From JAPLYB01 sp964481435 (lineage in GTDB: Archaea; Nanobdellota; Nanobdellia; Pacearchaeales; UBA284), in contig CAYZTH010000015.1 in assembly GCA_964481435.1 (NCBI GenBank), positions 1-21,861 of the forward strand: a stretch of DNA of 21,861 nucleotides, read 5' to 3'. Positions 13,691 through 20,422 of the stretch are shown here, one piece after another. A model generated the notes under the pieces. That model searched no databases and had not been told where the DNA came from. It saw only the letters and a program-made list of their open reading frames with translations. Numbering within the stretch: position 1 is the stretch's first letter; each line of letters opens with the position of its first letter. A program made the position numbers and the translations under genes.

Positions 13691-13727
13691 ATTCTTGCCT
13701 CATCCCTTTTTTTAAAGCAGGAAAAAC

Positions 13728-14543
13728 TTAAATTTTGACTTTGTTCAAAGGAGTCATTGTTTCCCAGCTTGCAGAGAACATCTCATTCAATGCATTTCCA
13801 AAAAATGGGCTATTCACCCAGACACCTACATCGTAATTTGGATGTATGATCTCATCATCTAAAATCATCAGCAGCATCTCTTTTGCGTCAGACAATGCAA
13901 ACCTAGATTTCATCTTTCCATGTCTTACATCTGCATACTTGCTAAGTTCTTTAGCAACTTTGTAGTTCTTTGCAGTAATTGGTGCAACAATTCTTACTGA
14001 CACTCCTTTTTTCTTTGCTTTTTCTAAAGCGCCTTTCAAACTTTCAAACTTCCTGTTCAAACCATCTGCAGTCGTAGCTATAACTACTCCCTTATCGGCA
14101 TTTCTGATCATCATATCAAGATGATCATAGACGTTATTTCTGCCACGTATGGCCCCAGATAAATCTGTTGGCTCTATATACTTTATTCCAGTTGTGAACA
14201 ACGTGCTTAACTCAGTCAGAACATCGGTGCCTTTCAATTCGTCAAGTCTCTTTGACATATCAGTAGCATTTCTTATAACGTTTCTCTTAACTCTTTCTAC
14301 AACTTCGGTAGGTTTCAATGCAACAAATTTTATTGGTTTGCCAAGCTTCATGATAACAAAGCCTTTTTTTTCTAAACTCTCTAAAATGTCATAAGTTCTT
14401 GACCTTGGAACACTAGAGATATCGCTCAATTCGCCCGCAGTAGAGATTCCTCTAGATAATAGGGCGGTCCAAACACGAACTTCGTACAAATTCAAACCAA
14501 AAATTTTTCTTAACCTGCTCAAAAACTCTTCTTTAACGATCAT
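13728..14543 (-). CDS. TrmB-family transcriptional regulator
   Basis: 271 aa. The N-terminal winged helix (about 8-85) has the TrmB pattern: LRKIFGLNLYEVRVWTALLS, cut as FGLNLYEVRVW, then GISTAGELSDISSVPRSRTYDIL and LEKKGFVIMKLGKPIKF. A helical linker (86-115) leads to a C-terminal domain (about 120-265) of the phospholipase-D-like/TrmB-middle type seen in archaeal regulators of sugar and central metabolism. The expected HKD motif is not evident, so it is probably ligand-binding only. It is transcribed alone. A perfect palindrome overlaps its predicted start site, which suggests autoregulation. Confidence 0.85.
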   Translation of the reverse strand: MIVKEEFLSRLRKIFGLNLYEVRVWTALLSRGISTAGELSDISSVPRSRTYDILESLEKKGFVIMKLGKPIKFVALKPTEVVERVKRNVIRNATDMSKRLDELKGTDVLTELSTLFTTGIKYIEPTDLSGAIRGRNNVYDHLDMMIRNADKGVVIATTADGLNRKFESLKGALEKAKKKGVSVRIVAPITAKNYKVAKELSKYADVRHGKMKSRFALSDAKEMLLMILDDEIIHPNYDVGVWVNSPFFGNALNEMFSASWETMTPLNKVKI

Positions 14544-14570
14544 TTTTTTTAGCGTTTTTAGATTTTTATG

Positions 14571-14587
14571 ACTTACGCATAGTAAGT
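14571..14587. promoter_or_regulatory. Palindromic operator candidate for the TrmB-family gene
   Basis: ACTTAC-GCATA-GTAAGT is a perfect 6-bp palindrome with a 5-nt centre. It lies about 25-45 nt downstream of the TATA box at 14611-14619, covering the predicted start site of the regulator. TrmB-type proteins bind such spaced palindromes, so autoregulation is plausible. Confidence 0.45.
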
Positions 14588-14610
14588 ATGTTGTTCTAAG
14601 CAGGGAGTAG

Positions 14611-14619
14611 TATTTAAAG
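14611..14619 (-). promoter_or_regulatory. TATA box for the TrmB-family gene
   Basis: The minus strand reads GCTTTAAATAC here. The start site would be near 14588-14590, giving an approximately 45-nt leader, unlike the leaderless neighbours. Confidence 0.45.
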
Positions 14620-14658
14620 CTTTCTGTAATATTTTATATAATATTCCAACGATGATTA

Positions 14659-17520
14659 TCAAATCACGTCAAATGAAACTACTATATTTTTTTCCCTAAT
14701 CTTCTTTTCAAAAACATTTTTCAATCTCTTTTTTGAAAATTCAATTTTGGAAGTATTTACTTTTTCAACTATGCTCTTTTCGAACTTTTTAAAATAATTT
14801 TCAAGATCCTTATCACAATCGACAGCAAGTTTGATCTTCTGTTCCTTTTTCAGGCTACTCTGTTTTCTTGCATCTTGCACAAGCCTTGTCAACTCTCTAG
14901 AATATCCTTCAGCTTCGAGCTCTGGACTCATTTCAGTATCTAATTTAACTTCCAAGGCCTTTCCACTCTCAAATTCTATCTTCTTTGCATTAACTTGCCT
15001 TAGTATAATCTCCTGAAATTCTTCTGAAACTTTTTTATCTGTCTTGACGCTGATAGATGCTAGAGGCCATCTGACGCCTATGCCCTCGGAAGATCTTTCT
15101 GCAAGAACTTTCTCAATAATCTCTCTAGCAAATTTGAAATCCTCCTCGAGTTTCTTATTAATCCTCTTTTCATCAAACTTTGGCCATTCGCAAAGATGGA
15201 TTGACTCCTCTTTCAAACCGAACTTTCTTAGGTCTTGATAGACTGCTTCTGAAATAAAAGGGCATATTGGAGAAAAGAGCTTCATCGCACAAAGCAATGT
15301 TTCATAAACCGCATAAAAAACAGCTTCTTTTTCTTTGTCCGAGCCTATTGAGACTTTATCTCTTATCAACTGGATATATCCTCTGCTTAAATCTAAGAAA
15401 AAAGATTCTATTTTCTCAACTGTTTCATCTAGCTTATATTCATCAAATAGTTTTGTAACTTCTTTTATAGTGGAGTTGCACCTCGAGAGGATATACTTCT
15501 CTTCTAAACCTAGATGAGGTTTTATCTTTCCAGGATTCTTTCCGAATAGATTTGCAAGTTCAATTAAATAATTTTTGACATTCCAAAGAACATTTATGTT
15601 TCTCTGCTTAACTTTCAATTCTTCCCAGTTAAAGTTTACATTCTCTCCGGCAGCATTCTGGAACATATAGTATCTGAAAACATCCACTCCGGATTTCTTT
15701 ATGACCTCTTCGGAGGAGATAACATTCCCGATGGATTTTGACATCTTCTCTCCCTCCCAATCAAGGATCATGCCATGCATGTAAACAGAATTATAGCTTT
15801 TCTTTCCTAAAGCAATCATTGAACATATATTTAACATAGAAAACCAAAGCCTAACTTGCTCGGTTGCTTCTAAAATAAAATCAGCCGGGAAAAATTCATC
15901 GAAGAACTCTTTGTCTCCAGGATAGTATAGGCAGTTCCAGCCAGCTGTTCCAGCGTCTATCCAGATATCAACAATATCCGGCTCTCGAATCATTGTTCCA
16001 CTACATTTGTTGCACTTCCATTTTACATCATCTATAAAAGGTATGTGCAGATCCTCGGGAATATCCTTCGATTTCTTCTCTAATTCGTCTAGATTTCCAA
16101 TGACTTCAATATTGCCGCATTTATCGCACTTCCATATTGGTGTTGGGCATCCCCAGAATCTCTGCCTGACAATACTATTATCTCTCAGGTTCTCTGTCCA
16201 TCGGTTATAAGACTCTCTTCCAAAACTTGGAACCCAAAGAACATTTTCATTTTCTTTGACAAGCTGATCGGCAATATCTCTTATTTTTAAGAACCACTGT
16301 TCTGTTGCCCTGAAAACAACAGGCTTATGACATCTCCAGCAGTGGGGATACTCATGCTCTATTGGAACGACTTTCAACAATACGCCTTTCTTATCAAGTA
16401 ATTCGATAAACTTTTTATCGTCCCTTTTAGCAGCCATTCCTTCAAATGCCTCTAAATCTTCAAAAACCCCTTTCTCATCCAGGGTATTGAACGGAGGCAG
16501 ATTATATTCATCACCAACTTCTTTATCCTCTGGACCACAGCCCGGGGCACAATGGACTAATCCCGACCCTGCAGAGGTATCAACATATTTCTCGGAAAGT
16601 ATAACCGTATGGAGATTTTTGTGCTTTTTCTTCATCTTGATGAAAACATCTTTCAATTCTTCATTAAAAGGATTTTCATACTCTAGACCAAGCAATTTGT
16701 CTCCCTTAAATTCTTCAAGAATCTCATACTCTTTTTCAAAAACAGATGTCAAGACAATGTTCGCCAAAGCTTTTGAAATAATATAAACCTCATTATCTTC
16801 TGTCTTAATCTTAACATACTCGAGATCCGGATTTACCATCACTGCAAGATTATAAGGAATTGTCCAGGGAGTCGTGGTCCATACAATCAAATACTCGTTC
16901 TTTTTTCCCTTGATTTTAAATTTTAAGAATATTGAATCGTCTTGGACATTCTTGTACTCTAATTCATGCTTCGCCAAACCAGTTTCACAATCGCTACACC
17001 AATGGATTATCTTCTTGTCCTTGTAGATTCTTCCCTGTTCCCAAGCTTTCTTTATGAAGAACCACTCTCCTTCAATATAATCGTTGCTTAGGGTCATGTA
17101 AGGATCTTCGAAATCCATCCACACCCCGAGATCCCAAAGACTATCTGACATCGCCTTAGCCCCCTCTTCAGCTATCTTTCTACATTCTTGTATAAACTTG
17201 ACAACCCCAAATTTGTGGATATCTTCTTTATACTTAAGATTGAATTTTTTCCTTACTCTGTTTTCAGTAGGCAATCCATGAGTATCATAGCCAGCCCTAT
17301 CCCAGACCTTAAATCCGCTCATCCTCTTGTACCTCATGACCATATCTTTAAGACAATTATTCCAAGCAGTTCCTACATGTAAATTTCCAGACGTATAAGG
17401 CGGGCCCTGTAAGAAATAGAATTTCTTTCCCTTTTTGTTCTTCAACTTTGCCTTTTTATAAGTAGAATTATTACTCCAGAACTTCAATACTTCTTCTTCC
17501 TTTGCCTTAAAGTCATACAT
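14659..17520 (-). CDS. ileS: Isoleucyl-tRNA synthetase
   Basis: 953 aa, class I synthetase charging tRNA-Ile. HIGH motif as HVGT (48-51) in PPYTSGNLHVGTAWN, KMSKS at 592-596 in EKMSKSIGN. The CP1 editing domain has WTTTPWTIP (214-222) and HCAPGCGPED (323-332), used to remove mischarged valine. Cysteine pairs at 175/178, 394/397, 465/468 and 503/506 suggest zinc sites. DIWIDAGTAGW (518-528) is conserved in the catalytic core. The C-terminal anticodon-binding helices and a small end domain are present. The protein is shorter than most archaeal/eukaryotic-type IleS (about 1,050 aa), consistent with a reduced genome. It stands alone with a TATA box 25 nt before the ATG. Confidence 0.97.
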   Translation of the reverse strand: MYDFKAKEEEVLKFWSNNSTYKKAKLKNKKGKKFYFLQGPPYTSGNLHVGTAWNNCLKDMVMRYKRMSGFKVWDRAGYDTHGLPTENRVRKKFNLKYKEDIHKFGVVKFIQECRKIAEEGAKAMSDSLWDLGVWMDFEDPYMTLSNDYIEGEWFFIKKAWEQGRIYKDKKIIHWCSDCETGLAKHELEYKNVQDDSIFLKFKIKGKKNEYLIVWTTTPWTIPYNLAVMVNPDLEYVKIKTEDNEVYIISKALANIVLTSVFEKEYEILEEFKGDKLLGLEYENPFNEELKDVFIKMKKKHKNLHTVILSEKYVDTSAGSGLVHCAPGCGPEDKEVGDEYNLPPFNTLDEKGVFEDLEAFEGMAAKRDDKKFIELLDKKGVLLKVVPIEHEYPHCWRCHKPVVFRATEQWFLKIRDIADQLVKENENVLWVPSFGRESYNRWTENLRDNSIVRQRFWGCPTPIWKCDKCGNIEVIGNLDELEKKSKDIPEDLHIPFIDDVKWKCNKCSGTMIREPDIVDIWIDAGTAGWNCLYYPGDKEFFDEFFPADFILEATEQVRLWFSMLNICSMIALGKKSYNSVYMHGMILDWEGEKMSKSIGNVISSEEVIKKSGVDVFRYYMFQNAAGENVNFNWEELKVKQRNINVLWNVKNYLIELANLFGKNPGKIKPHLGLEEKYILSRCNSTIKEVTKLFDEYKLDETVEKIESFFLDLSRGYIQLIRDKVSIGSDKEKEAVFYAVYETLLCAMKLFSPICPFISEAVYQDLRKFGLKEESIHLCEWPKFDEKRINKKLEEDFKFAREIIEKVLAERSSEGIGVRWPLASISVKTDKKVSEEFQEIILRQVNAKKIEFESGKALEVKLDTEMSPELEAEGYSRELTRLVQDARKQSSLKKEQKIKLAVDCDKDLENYFKKFEKSIVEKVNTSKIEFSKKRLKNVFEKKIREKNIVVSFDVI

Positions 17521-17540
17521 GATTTAATCAATAATGCGTG

Positions 17541-17550
17541 TTTTTTAAAT
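17541..17550 (-). promoter_or_regulatory. TATA box for ileS
   Basis: The minus strand reads ATTTAAAAAA, centred about 25 nt before the ileS ATG at 17520, predicting a leaderless mRNA. Confidence 0.5.
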
Positions 17551-17564
17551 CTTATTAACCAGGA

Positions 17565-17613
17565 TTATGAGAAAGAATCATAAAAAAGAAAAAAAGAAAA
17601 AATAAAATCAAAA
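17565..17613 (-). terminator. T-rich terminator and small hairpin after the acidic-protein gene
   Basis: Immediately after the stop codon at 17615 the minus strand is almost pure T for about 30 nt (17582-17612), followed by a perfect hairpin TTATGA/TCATAA with a 7-nt loop (17565-17583). Confidence 0.5.
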
Positions 17614-17614
17614 A

Positions 17615-17743
17615 TCACCAGTCTCCATCGCCATAATCCTCATCGTCATCCTTGGCCCCCTTATCTCCACTTTCTTCCTCATAATCTTCTTCATAATCTT
17701 CTTCGTCTTCTTTATCATCAGTTTTATCGTCTTTTTTTGGCAT
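17615..17743 (-). CDS. 42-aa highly acidic protein
   Basis: A short gene translated by hand: MPKKDDKTDDKEDEE at the N-terminus, then DYEEDYEEES, then DDDEDYGDGDW at the end. Twenty-three of 42 residues are Asp or Glu, and a terminal Trp follows. It is not a random ORF: a strong Shine-Dalgarno (GGAGGTT) lies about 5 nt before the ATG, a TATA box (TTTATAAA in the left arm of the inverted repeat at 17789) is correctly placed about 46-60 nt upstream, and a T-rich terminator follows directly. The chain should be disordered. Roles such as nucleic-acid mimic, chaperone-like tail or cation buffer are guesses. I know no homologue. Confidence 0.7.
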   Translation of the reverse strand: MPKKDDKTDDKEDEEDYEEDYEEESGDKGAKDDDEDYGDGDW

Positions 17744-17788
17744 TTGAACCTCCTTTAAAGTTTTCAATAAGTTAAACAAAAGGTCTTC

Positions 17789-17848
17789 TTTATAAATCTT
17801 TTTATTAGAATCGTATCCTACCCCCTAGGCTGCAAAAAGATTTATAAA
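17789..17848. promoter_or_regulatory. Perfect 15-bp inverted repeat made of two back-to-back TATA boxes
   Basis: Left arm TTTATAAATCTTTTT (17789-17803) and right arm AAAAAGATTTATAAA (17834-17848) are perfect inverse complements around a 30-nt spacer that contains a small CCTA-CCCCC-TAGG palindrome. The left arm is the promoter of the acidic-protein gene. The right arm would drive plus-strand RNA antisense to the candidate eL41 gene. Confidence 0.5.
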
Positions 17849-17889
17849 TTCTTGGCTTGCTCTAAAAATAGAAAATTTTTAATCAGGAA

Positions 17890-18006
17890 TTAAATTGCCG
17901 CCATCCTCTTCTGCTTTCTCTTTCTCTTCTCTCTCCTCATTCTCTTACGTTGCCATTTCCATCGCATCTGTCTTTTCTTTTTCCATCGACGGCTTGATCT
18001 TTTCAT
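17890..18006 (-). CDS. Candidate ribosomal protein eL41
   Basis: A short very basic ORF found by hand translation. From the ATG at 18006 it encodes 38 residues; from the internal ATG at 17967 it encodes exactly 25 (MRWKWQRKRMRREKRKRK, then QKRMAAI). eL41 is a 25-residue Arg/Lys-rich helix at the ribosomal subunit interface, and its signature W-K/R-x-x-KRMRR is reproduced here in K-W-Q-R-K-R-M-R-R. It lies 8 nt after the rpoL stop codon on the same strand, which makes the longer start attractive for coupling, but length favours the inner one. The ending AAI differs from the usual RSK. Low complexity limits certainty. Confidence 0.6.
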   Translation of the reverse strand: MKRSSRRWKKKRQMRWKWQRKRMRREKRKRKQKRMAAI

Positions 18007-18014
18007 TTTTCAAA

Positions 18015-18281
18015 TCACTTAAAAATTTTCTTGAATTCTTTTAGAATTTCAGTATTATGATCTTGGATTCTTCCTATGCCGTCAAGAAGCACTTTCATAG
18101 CATCCTTACCTTTGGTTTTGACAACTAGAATAGGATCTTTTGAGGGATTCTCTCTCTTCCATGCACTAATTTCAACACTTGGGTCTTGCCATAATTCATT
18201 TCTTATAACCTCTGCGAGAGTAAGATTATCCATCTCTATCTCAAGTTCATTTTTTTCTTTCTTTAATATTTTAATTTTCAT
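18015..18281 (-). CDS. rpoL: DNA-directed RNA polymerase subunit Rpo11 (RpoL)
   Basis: 88 aa. Rpo11 pairs with Rpo3 to form the assembly platform of archaeal RNA polymerase. The sequence has the family pattern: KIKILKKEKNELEIEMDN, LTLAEVIRNELWQDPSVE (conserved HTL-xx-xLR-xxL form altered to LTLAEVIRNEL), AWKRENPSKDPILVVKTKG and a C-terminal helix ILKEFKKIF. Length is typical. It overlaps the Zn-finger gene upstream by 11 nt, with GGAG placed six bases before its ATG inside that gene, and is followed by the candidate eL41 gene. A transcription/translation operon is the natural reading. Confidence 0.88.
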   Translation of the reverse strand: MKIKILKKEKNELEIEMDNLTLAEVIRNELWQDPSVEISAWKRENPSKDPILVVKTKGKDAMKVLLDGIGRIQDHNTEILKEFKKIFK

Positions 18282-18852
18282 CGTTATCTCCTTCTATCGC
18301 CCCTATTTGTCCTGCCAATTCAAGTTGCTTCTCTCCTATATCTTCTTGCTTTTCTTTCCTCTTTAAACGTTTGAATGCACTTTTAAACATATCCTTTAGT
18401 GTTACTTTCTTTCCAGACTCTACATTGAACTCAAAAATCTCTTGCTGCTCTGCCACAACATCGAAATCTCCTTCAAGAGCGCCATGTAGGTCCTGCTTTT
18501 CTTTTAGTTTTTGCTTTTCAAGATCTTCCACAAATTTGTTCTCATCAAGGACCGTGTTCTGTTCTTTAGCAAGTTGTCTTTTCTTTTCCTCTCTTGCATC
18601 TTTGGTTGTCTTGTATCTTGCCCAAAGATCATTCAAGCTTACAACCGGTTCTTTGTACGGCGCGGATTCTTTTGGCTGCTGTCTCTTTTCGAGCATTTTA
18701 TCCTGGATCTTTCTTCTTTCTTCTTCAAGAACAATAGAGTTGTTCAGCATTGCACACCTAGAACAAAGCCTTGTAGGTTTATTATTTGTTATAGTATTAA
18801 GCAAGTGTTCTTTTTCTGTTCCGCATTCTTCACATCCAAATTCAAAATCCAT
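18271..18852 (-). CDS. Zinc-finger protein with long charged helix, unknown
   Basis: 193 aa. The N-terminus has a four-cysteine zinc ribbon: Cys7-x-x-Cys10 in GCEECGTEKEH and Cys30-x-x-Cys33 in TRLCSRCAM. The remainder is strongly charged with predicted long helices (about 40-60, 82-125, 150-185), rich in Glu, Lys and Gln, and ends in an acidic tail GDNDEN. WARYKTTKDAREEKKRQ looks like a basic nucleic-acid or ribosome contact. First gene of the operon with rpoL and the candidate eL41, so a role in transcription or translation is likely by association. I do not recognise a named family. The TATA box gives a leaderless mRNA. Confidence 0.7.
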   Translation of the reverse strand: MDFEFGCEECGTEKEHLLNTITNNKPTRLCSRCAMLNNSIVLEEERRKIQDKMLEKRQQPKESAPYKEPVVSLNDLWARYKTTKDAREEKKRQLAKEQNTVLDENKFVEDLEKQKLKEKQDLHGALEGDFDVVAEQQEIFEFNVESGKKVTLKDMFKSAFKRLKRKEKQEDIGEKQLELAGQIGAIEGDNDEN

Positions 18853-18871
18853 AAAAACTCATATTTTTGAC

Positions 18872-18883
18872 AATATTTAAAAG
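18872..18883 (-). promoter_or_regulatory. TATA box for the Zn-finger/rpoL operon
   Basis: The minus strand reads CTTTTAAATATT, centred about 26 nt before the ATG at 18852. Confidence 0.5.
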
Positions 18884-18907
18884 TTACTATGCCCAAAAAT
18901 TAGCACT

Positions 18908-19564
18908 TTATCCAGAAAAAAGTACCTCTAATTCATCTCTATCATGAAACCCTACAAAAGCCTTATCATTAATTATGGTCGTCGGATATACTTGGATCCC
19001 ATATTTTTCCTCTAAAACGTCGATTGAACCAACATCTAGGTCTCCGTCTAAGGAATAAACCTTGACTCGATCATACCCATACTTATTAGCAAGATATCCT
19101 AAAACATAACCCTGCCTCTCGCTTGCGCCTATATTCCCTGGCTTATTAGAGTAGAAGAACAATACAAGAGTATAATTCTCTCCGCATCTTTCAATTCTGT
19201 TCTTTATTAAAAGGTAGTGCTGAATCATAAGCAAGCTATAGGGCCTTTTCAAGGCAATTATCTTCCCATTATTTTTTCCAAGTTGATTTTCAAGATTGAT
19301 TATTTTGGTTCCAAGATCATCTATCCGGCTTCCAAGAGTAAATAGCCCAGAATTCCCACAGGGAAAGTCTTTTGCAGCATCTACCTGGACCTGAATATCT
19401 TGCAACTCAAAGATCAGCTCTTGGTCTATTGCTTTAATAGAATCGCTCTTTAAATTTGTCAAAAACTGTCCAAACAATATCCCTGCAATAAAAATCAAGA
19501 GAGTTATAGCTAACACTGAAACAAACTTCAAAACATTTATTTTTCTTTCTTTATACTCTGCCAT
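18908..19564 (-). CDS. Membrane-anchored thioredoxin-fold protein lacking CxxC
   Basis: 218 aa from the ATG at 19564; the in-frame start three codons earlier is a TTG. A cytoplasmic basic stretch (EYKERKINVLK) precedes one membrane helix (about 14-34), then a coiled region (about 35-100) with two cysteines (DFPCGNSG and IERCGENY). The C-terminal part (about 125-218) looks like a thioredoxin fold: YTLVLFFYSNKPGNIGASERQG, cut as LVLFFYSNKPGN, then RVKVYSLDGDLD, YGIQVYPTTIIND with the conserved cis-proline, and KAFVGFHDRDEL. The CxxC position after FFYS is replaced by NKPG, so it is not a classical redox enzyme. It may act as an extracellular binding or assembly factor. TATA box 24 nt before the ATG. 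Confidence 0.7.
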   Translation of the reverse strand: MAEYKERKINVLKFVSVLAITLLIFIAGILFGQFLTNLKSDSIKAIDQELIFELQDIQVQVDAAKDFPCGNSGLFTLGSRIDDLGTKIINLENQLGKNNGKIIALKRPYSLLMIQHYLLIKNRIERCGENYTLVLFFYSNKPGNIGASERQGYVLGYLANKYGYDRVKVYSLDGDLDVGSIDVLEEKYGIQVYPTTIINDKAFVGFHDRDELEVLFSG

Positions 19565-19582
19565 CTTAAACAATCATTTGGT

Positions 19583-19592
19583 GCTTTTTAAG
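19583..19592 (-). promoter_or_regulatory. TATA box for the thioredoxin-fold gene
   Basis: The minus strand reads CTTAAAAAGC, centred about 24 nt before the ATG at 19564, which supports that start and a leaderless mRNA. Confidence 0.45.
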
Positions 19593-19644
19593 GATTTTTA
19601 TCTTTTATTACATTAGTTTACTTGTTTTTGCCAATTATGCTTCA

Positions 19645-20412
19645 TTAAAGATACTTCTCAATTATGTCCATATACTGGCTGTTCAATCCGCCCAATCTGA
19701 AGATTACTACTTCTTTAATTCCTGCTTCCTTCAAAAATTTCAAGTCCCTATCAAGTTCTTTTGGTCTCAAAACTGGCTCGTTACCTAAAACCCCCACGGC
19801 TATTGTTCCAAGACCAACGACTATCCTCCCAGGATATTTTTTATTCTCCGAAACAATGAATCTTGATATCTTGCTCTTTAAAGAATTATTTTTAATTATG
19901 CTGGTATAGAACATCAACCCCTTCCTATGTTCATACTTGTCTAAAGAATACGAAACTCCGAAAAATTCTAAAACCTTTTTCAGAAATCGATTATAGGCAG
20001 GGTACTCTGCTGTCACAATATCCAGGTTCATTCTCTCGCAATTTTTGAACATTCCCTTAATTCTCTTTTTATTATTAAAAACAGAAAAAAGATTTCTGAA
20101 AAATAAGAATGGACGCAAGAATGGAAACTCAAGGTCGATCAAGACCTTTAACTTATAATCAAAATCATTACTTAGGTCATATTCCATATCACTTAATTCA
20201 TAGCTATATGAAAAAGGAGATACCCAGTAAGATCTCTGAAGAATCGGCCAGTATGCTGCCTCAATCTTAGGATTTATCCTCTTTAATTTATCTCTAAAAT
20301 ACTTGAATTCAATCAAAGATTTTGCAGCAATGTACAGTGTAGATGGAAAATCAATCAATTTGGCCTTTTCAATATCTTTTCCCGGAAATTCTTCAAAAAA
20401 ACTGATTTTCAT
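19645..20412 (-). CDS. Unknown protein, possible TIM-barrel, in glycosyltransferase operon
   Basis: 255 aa. Repeated strand-helix units suggest an alpha/beta barrel: KISFFEEFP, TLYIAAKSL, IEAAYWPIL, LKVLIDLEFPFL, LDIVTAEYPAY, RIVVGLGTIAVGVLG and KEVVIFRLGGLN. Several strands end in acidic residues (EEF, DLE, AEY), as in glycoside hydrolase and related barrels. No signal peptide is seen. It follows the GT2 gene after 10 nt on the same strand, so the two probably work on the same glycan. I do not recognise the family; a carbohydrate-active role is inference from the neighbour and fold impression. Confidence 0.55.
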   Translation of the reverse strand: MKISFFEEFPGKDIEKAKLIDFPSTLYIAAKSLIEFKYFRDKLKRINPKIEAAYWPILQRSYWVSPFSYSYELSDMEYDLSNDFDYKLKVLIDLEFPFLRPFLFFRNLFSVFNNKKRIKGMFKNCERMNLDIVTAEYPAYNRFLKKVLEFFGVSYSLDKYEHRKGLMFYTSIIKNNSLKSKISRFIVSENKKYPGRIVVGLGTIAVGVLGNEPVLRPKELDRDLKFLKEAGIKEVVIFRLGGLNSQYMDIIEKYL

Positions 20413-20422
20413 TTTATATCTC

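Noticed and set aside
18371..18880. Long plus-strand ORFs antisense to the Zn-finger gene
   Set aside because: Ser/Phe/Leu-rich composition is what antisense of Lys/Glu-rich coding sequence gives; the minus-strand frame has the zinc ribbon and start signals.
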